A DNA stretch of 8,424 nt from Actinomycetes bacterium (GCA_029779995.1 JAKOZM010000025.1:1-8424), one strand, 5' to 3'. Positions 1-5,817 are shown, counted from the first letter of the stretch. A program made the numbers and translations. The notes: a model not told the origin generated them from the sequence alone.

Positions 1-73
1 TTGGGGCGAATCCGCATCACAGCGGTAGGGCACTTCTCTGCCCGAGCCCGTCAGCTAACTCGGTAGGCGGCAT
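1..73 (+). promoter_or_regulatory. c-di-AMP riboswitch (ydaO/yuaA type), 3' part only
   Basis: The first 73 bases carry the conserved 3' half of the ydaO/yuaA riboswitch (Rfam RF00379). In order they are TTGGGGCGAATCC at the very start, then GGTAGGG (24-30), CCCGAGCCCGTCAGCTAAC (41-59) and GGTAGGCGG (62-70). The class binds cyclic di-AMP and usually switches expression off at high ligand. In actinobacteria it commonly precedes cell-wall hydrolase and resuscitation-factor genes, which fits the NlpC/P60 gene 16 nt downstream. The 5' half, including the 5' strand of the closing stem and the promoter, lies outside the window. The hairpin GGGCA (28-32)/TGCCC (39-43) encloses the loop CTTCTC (33-38), which is complementary to GAGAAG (74-79) at the Shine-Dalgarno site. 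Class assignment rests on recognising the consensus; the mode of control is inference. Confidence 0.9.
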
Positions 74-76
74 GAG

Positions 77-82
77 AAGGAG
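77..82 (+). promoter_or_regulatory. Strong Shine-Dalgarno of the NlpC/P60 gene
   Basis: AAGGAG at 77-82 lies 6 nt before the ATG at 89, which is near-ideal and fixes that start codon. The overlapping GAGAAG (74-79) is the exact complement of the riboswitch loop CTTCTC (33-38), so this ribosome-binding site could be masked by the riboswitch. Confidence 0.85.
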
Positions 83-88
83 ATACGC

Positions 89-688
89 ATGCGCACTGAA
101 GCGCGCCCCAACCAGATCCGAACCGCCGCCGGCATGACCGCTGCGGCTGTCCTCATGGGTGGTCTTCCGCTGCTCACTGCCACCCCGGCTCTCGCCGATG
201 AGGTCCCCGCCACCCCTGTCACGCAGACCGTGGCCCCGGCCAAGCCTGCGCCCAAGAAGCTCACCAAGGCTCAGAAGAAGCGCATCAAGGCCAAGCGCCA
301 GAAGCAGCGGGCCGACCGCAAGCGGCAGTCGCTGGTGCGAGTCGCCCTGAACAAGCGCGGCAGGCAGTACGTCGCCGGCGCCGCCGGCCCCAACGCCTTC
401 GACTGCTCGGGTTTCACCCAATACGTCTACAAGAAGGCCACCGGTAAGTACCTGCCCCACTACTCGGGTGCGCAGATGCACCGCGGCAAGCGCGTGAGCA
501 AGAGCAACCTCAAGCCCGGCGACCTGCTGTTCTACGGCCCCGGTGGCTCCCAGCATGTGTCCATGTACATCGGCAAGGGCAAGATGATCCACGCGACCAA
601 CCCCCGCACCGACGTCCGCATCGACAGCGTGCACAACGCTTACTGGAGGGCCCGCTACGCCGGCGCCGCCCGCATCATTCAGCACTGA
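89..688 (+). CDS. Secreted NlpC/P60 family peptidoglycan hydrolase
   Basis: This 199-residue protein is predicted to cut peptide stems of peptidoglycan outside the membrane. Residues 1-36 form a Sec signal peptide: a charged N-terminus with RTEARPNQIR, a hydrophobic stretch at about 13-31, and the cleavage motif ALA before D37. Residues 37-54 are rich in Pro, Thr and Val. Residues 55-80 are extremely basic (PKKLTKAQKKRIKAKR and on). The NlpC/P60 domain covers about 81-199 with the catalytic triad C106 (FDCSGF), H156 (SQHVSMYIG) and a third polar residue, probably H168 (MIHATNP). LKPGDLLFYG is also typical. No SH3, LysM or coiled-coil module is present, so the basic linker may be the wall-binding part. 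A c-di-AMP riboswitch directly upstream ties expression to cell-wall or osmotic state. The gene ends 6 bp from the convergent pheA. The family is clear; the exact bond cut is not. Confidence 0.93.
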   Translation: MRTEARPNQIRTAAGMTAAAVLMGGLPLLTATPALADEVPATPVTQTVAPAKPAPKKLTKAQKKRIKAKRQKQRADRKRQSLVRVALNKRGRQYVAGAAGPNAFDCSGFTQYVYKKATGKYLPHYSGAQMHRGKRVSKSNLKPGDLLFYGPGGSQHVSMYIGKGKMIHATNPRTDVRIDSVHNAYWRARYAGAARIIQH

Positions 689-694
689 CCTCGG

Positions 695-1615
695 TCAAAG
701 CCCCCGGATCTCACGCAGCCATGTCCGGGATTCCGAGAACGCTTCGTTGGTTGTCCGGTCCCTGATCACCGGCTCCTGCCCATCGTGGCGGGCGTAGGAG
801 CCCAGGAACCGGACGTGGGCGCAGAGCCGGTGTAAGCCAGCCAGCGCCTCCCCCACCCGGGCATCGTCGATGTGTCCCTCAGCATCCACGGTGAAGAAGT
901 AGTCGCCCATGACCTTCTTCGTCGGCCGGGACACGATCAGCGTGAGGTTCACCCCCCGCACAGCGAACTCCGTAAGGATCTCCAGCAGTGCGCCGGGGTG
1001 GTCCTCACGCATGTAGAGCATCAGCGTGGTCTTGTCCGCTCCGGTCGGAGCGGGAGGCTTGCCGTAGGGCGACACGAGCACGAAGCGGGTCGTGGCATCG
1101 GGGTTGTCGGCGATGTTCTGGGCGGCGGGCTCCAACCCGAGCGGCTGGCCCGCCCAGGGGGCCGCAATCGCGGCGTCGAACAGATCCTCGCGAGCCACCG
1201 CCGCGGCGGCCGACGCGGTCGACATGGCCGGCACCACTTCGGCCAGCGGCAGGTTTTCGTGCAGCCAGATGCGGCACTGCGCTTGCGCGTGGGGATGCGT
1301 GGCGATCCGCGTGATGTCTGCCAGGCGCGTCCCCGGTCGGACCCAGAGGTGGAACTGCACGGGCAGCGTGATCTCCGCACTGATCATCAGCGGCTCACCA
1401 TTGGCCAGTTCGTCCAAGGTCGCTGGCACGGACCCCTCCACCGAGTTCTCGATCGGCACCAAAGCAGAAGCAGCTCGACCGTCCCGGACGGCCTGCAGCG
1501 CCGACGTCACCGAACCGAAGGCCTCGACCGGCGCATCGACCTCTTGGGCGGCGAGCAACTGCAAAAGGGCGGCCTGGGAGAACGTCCCCTCCGGTCCGAG
1601 ATATCCGATCGTCAC
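695..1615 (-). CDS. pheA: Prephenate dehydratase (phenylalanine biosynthesis)
   Basis: PheA decarboxylates and dehydrates prephenate to phenylpyruvate in the cytoplasm, the committed step to L-phenylalanine. The 306-residue length fits the monofunctional bacterial enzyme. The catalytic domain starts at once with the signature GYLGPEGTFSQAAL (4-17), and continues with VPIENSVEGSV (53-63) and the active-site motif TTRF (175-178, T176 as the catalytic Thr). A C-terminal ACT domain (about 196-275) contains PGALLEIL (207-214), the first phenylalanine-binding motif. The second motif, normally ESRP, reads VSRP (228-231), with a Leu-Ile pair before it. The start is GTG at 1615. There is no Shine-Dalgarno at correct spacing, but a TACGCT -10 box ends 6 nt before it, so the mRNA is probably leaderless. 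The gene is divergent from larB. The family is certain; intact feedback inhibition by phenylalanine is doubtful. Confidence 0.96.
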   Translation of the reverse strand: MTIGYLGPEGTFSQAALLQLLAAQEVDAPVEAFGSVTSALQAVRDGRAASALVPIENSVEGSVPATLDELANGEPLMISAEITLPVQFHLWVRPGTRLADITRIATHPHAQAQCRIWLHENLPLAEVVPAMSTASAAAAVAREDLFDAAIAAPWAGQPLGLEPAAQNIADNPDATTRFVLVSPYGKPPAPTGADKTTLMLYMREDHPGALLEILTEFAVRGVNLTLIVSRPTKKVMGDYFFTVDAEGHIDDARVGEALAGLHRLCAHVRFLGSYARHDGQEPVIRDRTTNEAFSESRTWLREIRGL

Positions 1616-1621
1616 CCCTTG

Positions 1622-1627
1622 AGCGTA
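1622..1627 (-). promoter_or_regulatory. -10 box of a leaderless pheA promoter
   Basis: On the minus strand TACGCT (TANNNT) is followed by 6 nt (CAAGGG) and then the GTG start of pheA at 1615, so transcription would begin at or near the start codon. AAGGGG directly touches the GTG and is too close to act as a Shine-Dalgarno. No convincing -35 hexamer is visible. Confidence 0.55.
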
Positions 1628-1637
1628 GAGCGGTTTG

Positions 1638-1643
1638 TATCGT
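1638..1643 (+). promoter_or_regulatory. -10 box of a leaderless larB promoter
   Basis: TATCGT (TANNNT) is followed by exactly 7 nt and then the ATG of larB at 1651, so the A of the start codon would be the transcription start. No Shine-Dalgarno is present upstream of this ATG. Only 10 bp separate this box from the oppositely oriented pheA -10 box. A good -35 element is not evident. Confidence 0.55.
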
Positions 1644-1650
1644 CACTGAC

Positions 1651-2319
1651 ATGGACCTTCCCGCGGTCGACCTCGGCTACGCAAAGGTGGACACCCACCG
1701 CGCTCATCGCACGGGTGACCCCGAAGTCGTCTTCGCGCAGGGCAAGACCCCGGAGCAGACCCTGGGGATCATGCGGGCTCTGCACGACGCGCACCCTGAC
1801 CGGGCCGTGCTGGCCACACGGGTCGACGCCGCTACGGCAGAAGTCTTGGCCGCCGATCTGCCCGTGAATCTCGACCCGCTGGGCCGCACCGCCGTGCTCG
1901 GATCGCCACCGCCACCCTCGGGGCAGGTCCTCGTCATCTGCGCCGGGACCTCAGACCTGGCGGTGGCTCATGAGGCGGTCACCACCGCTCGTGTGTACGG
2001 AACATCAGCAGAGTTGATCACCGATGTCGGGGTCGCGGGGCTGCACCGACTGCTGGCCGTGCATGAGCGCCTCGATGAGGCCAACGCCCTCGTGGTGGTC
2101 GCCGGGATGGAGGGCGCGCTTCCCAGTGTGGTGGGCGGCCTGACCGGTGTACCCATCGTGGCAGTGCCCACGTCGGTGGGCTATGGCGCTTCATTCAACG
2201 GCCTGGCGGCGCTGCTCGCGATGTTGAACTCCTGCGCCCCGGGGGTGGCCGTGGTCAATATCGACAACGGATTCGGTGCCGCTGTGCACGCCTCCCGGAT
2301 CGCGCGCAACGCCCGATGA
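1651..2319 (+). CDS. larB: Nickel-pincer cofactor biosynthesis protein LarB
   Basis: LarB carboxylates the pyridinium ring of nicotinic acid adenine dinucleotide and hydrolyses its phosphoanhydride. This yields pyridinium-3,5-biscarboxylic acid mononucleotide and AMP, the first step of the nickel-pincer nucleotide cofactor of lactate racemase. The 222-residue protein shows the N-terminal LarB signature DTHRAHRTGDPEVVFAQGKT (14-33). A PurE-like (AIR carboxylase fold) domain follows, with CAGTSDLAVA (97-106), TDVGVAGLHR (124-133), VVAGMEGALPSVVGGL (149-164) and AVPTSVGYGASF (171-182). The motif LNSCAPGV (192-199) contains C195, which matches the Cys that forms a transient adduct with the pyridinium ring in characterised LarB. 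VVNIDNGFGAA (201-211) closes the domain. The length is close to that of other LarB proteins. The gene overlaps larC by 4 bp (ATGA), so the two are translationally coupled. larE and larA are not in the window. Confidence 0.95.
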   Translation: MDLPAVDLGYAKVDTHRAHRTGDPEVVFAQGKTPEQTLGIMRALHDAHPDRAVLATRVDAATAEVLAADLPVNLDPLGRTAVLGSPPPPSGQVLVICAGTSDLAVAHEAVTTARVYGTSAELITDVGVAGLHRLLAVHERLDEANALVVVAGMEGALPSVVGGLTGVPIVAVPTSVGYGASFNGLAALLAMLNSCAPGVAVVNIDNGFGAAVHASRIARNAR

Positions 2320-3497
2320 TTTGGTGGATCGACGCCCAAGCGGGTGCCAGCGGGGACATGCTGCTCGGCGCTGTACTGGCTCTGGATCCACAGGGTCTGC
2401 CGGTGGCCCAGAGAGCCGTCGACACAACCTTGGCGCAGCTCGGCGGGGAGTCGGTGACGCTGTCCCTGGCGGCCTGCACCAGGGCGGGGATGGCGGCACA
2501 CCGAGCTGGGGTCAACTGCAGCGACTCCTCGACCCATCGCACCTGGGCCGACATCGCGTCTGTGGTGAGGGGCCGCGCCCATGCCGTGTTCAGCGCGCTG
2601 GCGGTGGCCGAGGCAACGGTGCACGGCGTACCGGTGGATCAGATCCACTTCCACGAGGTGGGAGCCCTGGATGCCATCGCCGACATCGTCGCAGTGTGCA
2701 CGCTGGTCGATCGGCTGGCGCCGCAGCGCATCGTGGTGTCGCCGGTGTGTGTGGGCTCGGGCACCGTGGAAACCCAGCACGGCGTCCTCAGCGTGCCCGG
2801 CCCAGCCGTGACGGAGCTTCTGCGTGGTGCACCGACCTTTGGTGGTGCTGTGGCCCACGAGGCGTGCACCCCGACCGGCGCTGCCCTGCTGAAGGTATTC
2901 GCGGACGAGTGGGGCCCACAGCCCGCTTTGACAGTCAGCGGCGTCGGGGTGGGAGCCGGGGGGCGCGATCACCCACAACGACCGAACGTGCTGCGCATTC
3001 TGTCCGGGTCCATCCACGACGACGCGGGGCTGCACGTGGTGGAGACCACGATTGACGATCTCGATCCCCGGCTCTACCCCGAGGTGATCACAGCCGTGAA
3101 GCAGGCAGGTGCCGTGGAAGCCTGGCTGACTCCCGTGACTATGAAACATGGCCGACCGGGGGTCACGGTCACTGCGCTCGCGCCGCAGGTCGATGCCGTG
3201 GCGAGGGCCCTCTTCGAGCACACCACCACGTTGGGCGTCCGCTTCCACCGCGTCGAGCGCCGGACACTTGAACGAGATGTCGTGAACCGCACGGTCGATG
3301 GCCGGGTCGTCAGCGTCAAGCGCGGGTGGCTCGACGGGGTGATCGTCACCGAACAGCCCGAGTACCAGGACGTGCGAACTGCAGCGAAGGCGCTCGGTGT
3401 TCCTGAGCGGGAGATCCTACGGCGGCTGGCCGCCCAACAAAAAGGTTCGGACGCCACCGACGGGGGAGACAGTGACGTCCGAACCCTTGAAATCTAA
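2316..3497 (+). CDS. larC: Nickel-pincer cofactor nickel insertase LarC, single uninterrupted ORF
   Basis: LarC inserts nickel into the dithio-acid pincer nucleotide in a CTP-dependent reaction, the last step of cofactor synthesis. The 393-residue protein has the N-terminal motif DAQAGASGDMLLGA (6-19). It then shows HFHEVGALDAIADI (111-124), VSPVCVGSGTVETQHG (141-156), the proline-rich VPGPAVTELL (160-169) and CTPTGAALL (184-192). The C-terminal half (LarC2-like) carries ETTIDDLDPRLYPEV (243-257), AWLTPVTMKHGRPGV (269-283), HTTTLGVRFHRVERRTLER (302-320) and EQPEYQDV (346-353). In Lactobacillus plantarum larC is split into larC1 and larC2 and joined by programmed frameshifting; here both halves are in one frame and no frameshift is needed. 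Translation starts inside the larB stop (ATGA) with no Shine-Dalgarno of its own. The last 17 or so residues are acidic and unconserved, and their DNA forms a long inverted repeat. Confidence 0.95.
   Translation: MIWWIDAQAGASGDMLLGAVLALDPQGLPVAQRAVDTTLAQLGGESVTLSLAACTRAGMAAHRAGVNCSDSSTHRTWADIASVVRGRAHAVFSALAVAEATVHGVPVDQIHFHEVGALDAIADIVAVCTLVDRLAPQRIVVSPVCVGSGTVETQHGVLSVPGPAVTELLRGAPTFGGAVAHEACTPTGAALLKVFADEWGPQPALTVSGVGVGAGGRDHPQRPNVLRILSGSIHDDAGLHVVETTIDDLDPRLYPEVITAVKQAGAVEAWLTPVTMKHGRPGVTVTALAPQVDAVARALFEHTTTLGVRFHRVERRTLERDVVNRTVDGRVVSVKRGWLDGVIVTEQPEYQDVRTAAKALGVPEREILRRLAAQQKGSDATDGGDSDVRTLEI
3444..3485 (+). repeat. Inverted repeat at the 3' end of larC
   Basis: GGTTCGGACG (3444-3453) and CGTCCGAACC (3476-3485) are perfect 10-bp complements around a 22-nt loop. 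They lie in the last 54 bases of larC. The loop holds the purine run GGGGGAG (3462-3468) and a GTG (3472). No T-run follows, so if this is a terminator it is the U-poor kind common in actinobacteria. It could also stabilise the mRNA 3' end. Confidence 0.6.
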
Positions 3498-3637
3498 CAC
3501 GGAAAGTGATCTCCTCACAAGCGCGAACACCCCCATGTGTGGCGCACATCACATTCCTATTGTGCGCAATCCGATAGTCGGTGACCGCTCTCACAACGGA
3601 TTCATAGGCGCAACGGCGCGTATCCTGCGGATACCGC
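3498..3637. other. Convergent intergenic interval between larC and the GDPD gene
   Basis: No gene is supported here. The stretch is less GC-rich than its surroundings: 3481-3600 is about 53% G+C by hand count. It contains the perfect inverted repeat GCGCACA (3542-3548)/TGTGCGC (3561-3567) with a 12-nt loop, and an ATTG-N4-CAAT element (3559-3570). A second hairpin spans 3615-3638. A weak small reading frame runs from GTG 3472 (GGGGGAG 3-4 nt upstream) to TGA at 3669, giving 65 residues. It matches no family I know and overlaps both neighbours, so it is not called as a gene. Confidence 0.5.
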
Positions 3638-3638
3638 C
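3615..3638 (-). terminator. Hairpin directly after the GDPD stop, likely terminator
   Basis: GTATCC (3620-3625) and GGATAC (3629-3634) pair around a 3-nt loop. GGCG (3615-3618) and CGCC (3635-3638) extend the stem to 10 bp with one bulged C. It abuts the TAG stop of the minus-strand phosphodiesterase gene (3638-3640). A hairpin would form in transcripts of either strand, so it may also stop larC transcripts. There is no clear U-tract. Confidence 0.5.
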
Positions 3639-4411
3639 TAGACCGGCAGGCCGAGGTGCATGCGGATGACCCCCGGCCGGTTACTGATCACGGCGTCCAC
3701 GCCGAGCTCGCGACACAGGTCAGCATCCTCGGGCTCATCGACTGTCCAGACGAAGACCCGGCCGCCTGCGGCGTGCACCCGCTCGACGAAGCGGGGATGC
3801 GCCCGCACGATCTCGATCGAGGGTCCTGCCACCCCAGCGCTGAACGGCAACCACCCCTTACGGCAACGCAGCGGCACATCCTCCATGAGGAAGACGGTGG
3901 GCACCGACGGGGCCATCTCGCGCCAGCGGCGTAGGGCGAGTTCGGAGAACGACATCAGGTACACCCGGTTGTTGTCGTCGAAGCGCGACCCCAGCAGACC
4001 GTAGTCGCGCACCATCTCCACCACCCGCTGCTCGACGAGGCCGGCGTAGCGCACGGGATGTTTGGTTTCGATAGCCAGGCCGACGGGACGGTCGGCAGCG
4101 AGGACCAGATCGATGAGTTCCTGCAAGAGCAGGACCGAGTTGTCCTCACCGAAGTCCCAGCGCCGCAGCTGCGCGAGCGTACGAGCCGAGACGACACCGC
4201 GGCCATCCGAGGTGCGATCGATGCGCCGATCATGCACGCAGACCAGGTGACCGTCGGCGGTCAGCCGGACGTCACACTCCAGCAGATCGGCCCCTTGCAG
4301 GATCGCCTTCTGGTAGGCGGCGAGTGTGTGTTCACGATGTTCGGTGGAGGCACCCCGGTGAGCCACGATCATCGGTGTCGGGGCTGGTGGGCGCGGTGGA
4401 CGACGGGGCAT
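3638..4411 (-). CDS. Glycerophosphodiester phosphodiesterase
   Basis: The enzyme hydrolyses glycerophosphodiesters to sn-glycerol 3-phosphate and an alcohol. The 257-residue protein is essentially one GDPD TIM-barrel domain. It has the signature AHRGAS (17-22; H18 and R19), EHT (27-29; E27 replaces the Glu of the usual PENT motif), LECDV (44-48; E45 and D47 as metal ligands), CVHD (58-61; H60 as general acid/base) and AIETK (113-117; E115). VWTVDEPEDA (221-230) and GVDAVISNRPG (237-247) are typical of the C-terminal part. All catalytic and metal residues are present. No signal peptide is seen, so it is probably cytoplasmic. The start chosen is the ATG at 4411, whose A is the last base of the upstream dehydrogenase's TGA stop (TGATG). 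A longer frame opens at 4456 but would run back into that gene. A second possible start is M14 (4372). The two genes form an operon. Confidence 0.92.
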   Translation of the reverse strand: MPRRPPRPPAPTPMIVAHRGASTEHREHTLAAYQKAILQGADLLECDVRLTADGHLVCVHDRRIDRTSDGRGVVSARTLAQLRRWDFGEDNSVLLLQELIDLVLAADRPVGLAIETKHPVRYAGLVEQRVVEMVRDYGLLGSRFDDNNRVYLMSFSELALRRWREMAPSVPTVFLMEDVPLRCRKGWLPFSAGVAGPSIEIVRAHPRFVERVHAAGGRVFVWTVDEPEDADLCRELGVDAVISNRPGVIRMHLGLPV

Positions 4412-5655
4412 CAGGCGAAGATGACTCCGGGATTCAGGACGCCGTCGGCATCCCAAGCCAGCTTCAGAGCGCGCATCGCGGCCATCGTGTCTGCCCCGCG
4501 ATCCCGGACGACCGCGTGGGTCTTGACCCGCCCTACTCCGTGTTCGGCCGACACCGCCCCGCCCAGCTTGACCACTGTGTGCAGCACCTCGTCCTCGCCG
4601 TCATCAAACAGTTCCACATGCAGTGAACCATCTGCGACGTGCCCGAAGATGACTGCTGGGTGAGCGCCGTACACCGCATCCGTGAATTCATCCAAGCGTT
4701 GCATCGGCACCGCGATGTCCACCTTCTGGCGCACGCCCATCCGCTGGGCAACCTCCGCCTGGGACTCTCGGAAGTGCCACAGCCGCTCCTGGTCGGACTT
4801 CTCCACCGCGACCAACGCTTCGTCTGGCAACTCCGCGGTCTCCATGTCCGTTTCCAGCAACAGCACCCACGGGCTATCGCCGATCGGCGGGCCGCCCGCC
4901 TCCTGCCAGCCGCGGGCATCGACCACCTCGGCGGCCTGCAAGCCATCACCTTGTGCGTGGGCATGCTCGAGGGCGACTGCCAGACTCGGCACGCCGAACA
5001 CGGCGACGACCGACTCCTGCGCCGGGTCACTCAGACGTAGGCGCACCTCGGTGATGACCGCCAGGGTGCCTTCGCTACCGGTCAGCAACTGTGCGAGATC
5101 GAAGCCGGTGTTGTCCTTGACCAATCCGCTCATGCGCCGCACCACGGTGCCGTCGACCAGCACCGCTTCGATGCCCTCCACCTGCCGACGGGTCATCCCG
5201 TACTTGCAGACGCGGATCCCGCCGGCGTTGGTGGCCACCGTGCCGCCGAGGGTGGCGGAATCACGCGCAGCCAGATCCACCCCGTACACCAACCCGTGTT
5301 TGACCGCCATGCGCTGGGCGTCGCCGAGGGTGACCCCCGCCCCAGCGATCAGGCTGCGGCCTTCGACGGTCAGCGGTTCACGCAGCCGCAGTGTGCTCAA
5401 GATGATGGTCGGCCGAGCACCTGGCGCCGGCACCGAGCCGCCGACCAGACCGGTGTTACCCCCCTGAACGTGCACCGACCGACCGTTGGCGGCGGCCCAC
5501 TGGAGCACCCCCGCGACCTGCGCGGTGCTACCTGGCCGGACCACCGCCTCGCAGTCCCCGCTGAACCTGCCGGTCCAGTCCGTCTGGTAACCCTGCCGGA
5601 GTCCTTCGTCGATCAGAACATGCTCAGCGCCCACCACATCCGCGAGTTCGGTCAT
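4411..5655 (-). CDS. FAD-linked D-lactate / D-2-hydroxyacid dehydrogenase (GlcD/D2HGDH family)
   Basis: This flavoenzyme is predicted to oxidise a D-2-hydroxyacid such as D-lactate, glycolate or D-2-hydroxyglutarate to the 2-oxoacid. The 414-residue protein has an N-terminal PCMH-type FAD-binding domain (about 36-210) with QGGNTGLVGGSVP (64-76), SATLGGTVATNAGGIRVCKY (133-152) and LLTGSEGTLAVITEVRL (190-206). The FAD-oxidase C-terminal domain (about 215-414) has GHVADGSLH (338-346; H339 and H346 match the metal-binding His pair) and SAEHGVGRVK (369-378). The usual form of the first motif is GHxGDGNxH or GHxADGNxH, so Ser replaces the Asn. The protein is shorter than many family members (about 450-470), mostly in the cap region. 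The start is ATG 5655: a TACCCT -10 box ends 6 nt upstream, so the mRNA is probably leaderless, and the extra frame up to 5769 lacks family similarity. The larBC genes nearby favour lactate, but the substrate is unproved. Confidence 0.88.
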   Translation of the reverse strand: MTELADVVGAEHVLIDEGLRQGYQTDWTGRFSGDCEAVVRPGSTAQVAGVLQWAAANGRSVHVQGGNTGLVGGSVPAPGARPTIILSTLRLREPLTVEGRSLIAGAGVTLGDAQRMAVKHGLVYGVDLAARDSATLGGTVATNAGGIRVCKYGMTRRQVEGIEAVLVDGTVVRRMSGLVKDNTGFDLAQLLTGSEGTLAVITEVRLRLSDPAQESVVAVFGVPSLAVALEHAHAQGDGLQAAEVVDARGWQEAGGPPIGDSPWVLLLETDMETAELPDEALVAVEKSDQERLWHFRESQAEVAQRMGVRQKVDIAVPMQRLDEFTDAVYGAHPAVIFGHVADGSLHVELFDDGEDEVLHTVVKLGGAVSAEHGVGRVKTHAVVRDRGADTMAAMRALKLAWDADGVLNPGVIFA

Positions 5656-5661
5656 GGGATC

Positions 5662-5667
5662 AGGGTA
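5662..5667 (-). promoter_or_regulatory. -10 box of a leaderless dehydrogenase-GDPD operon promoter
   Basis: On the minus strand TACCCT (TANNNT) is followed by GATCCC (6 nt) and then the ATG at 5655. The geometry is the same as at pheA and nearly the same as at larB. No Shine-Dalgarno is present before the ATG. This decides the start of the dehydrogenase. The rest of the 162-bp gap to the glycosylase gene (5656-5817) shows nothing else I can support. Confidence 0.55.
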
Positions 5668-5817
5668 GGGGCAGGGCGAGTGCGGACGCCGATGAGCGCC
5701 GGTTCGGGCGGTGTGTACGGTCGCGTCGGTCGGATGGCCGCTGCAAATGGGCACTTGGCGTGAATCCACGCGGCGTGTCGCAGCAACAACCGCCCAATAC
5801 TGTTCGCGACTGCAGGG

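Noticed and set aside
17..685. Long minus-strand frame opposite the NlpC/P60 gene (222 codons)
   Set aside because: It is exactly antisense to a clear gene, its translation is Gly/Val/Ala-rich with no domain, and it runs through the riboswitch. It is a typical high-GC shadow frame.
872..1867. Plus-strand frame of 331 codons across pheA and the start of larB
   Set aside because: It is antisense to all motifs of pheA and crosses the divergent promoters; the translation is Arg/His-rich and resembles nothing.
2181..3248. Minus-strand frame of 355 codons opposite larB/larC
   Set aside because: Low-complexity shadow of larC, which has every family motif in frame on the plus strand.
2316..3497. 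Programmed frameshift in larC as in Lactobacillus
   Set aside because: Both LarC1- and LarC2-like motifs are in one continuous frame, so no recoding is needed.
3472..3669. Possible 65-residue gene starting at GTG 3472
   Set aside because: The SD spacing is too short, it overlaps both larC and the phosphodiesterase gene, and its translation matches no known family.
4412..4456. Upstream extension of the phosphodiesterase to a start at 4456
   Set aside because: It would overlap the dehydrogenase by 46 bp and adds unrelated Arg-rich residues; the TGATG overlap at 4411 is the better start.
5656..5769. Upstream extension of the FAD-linked dehydrogenase to a start at 5769
   Set aside because: The extra 38 residues are unlike the family, and a -10 box sits 6 nt before the ATG at 5655.
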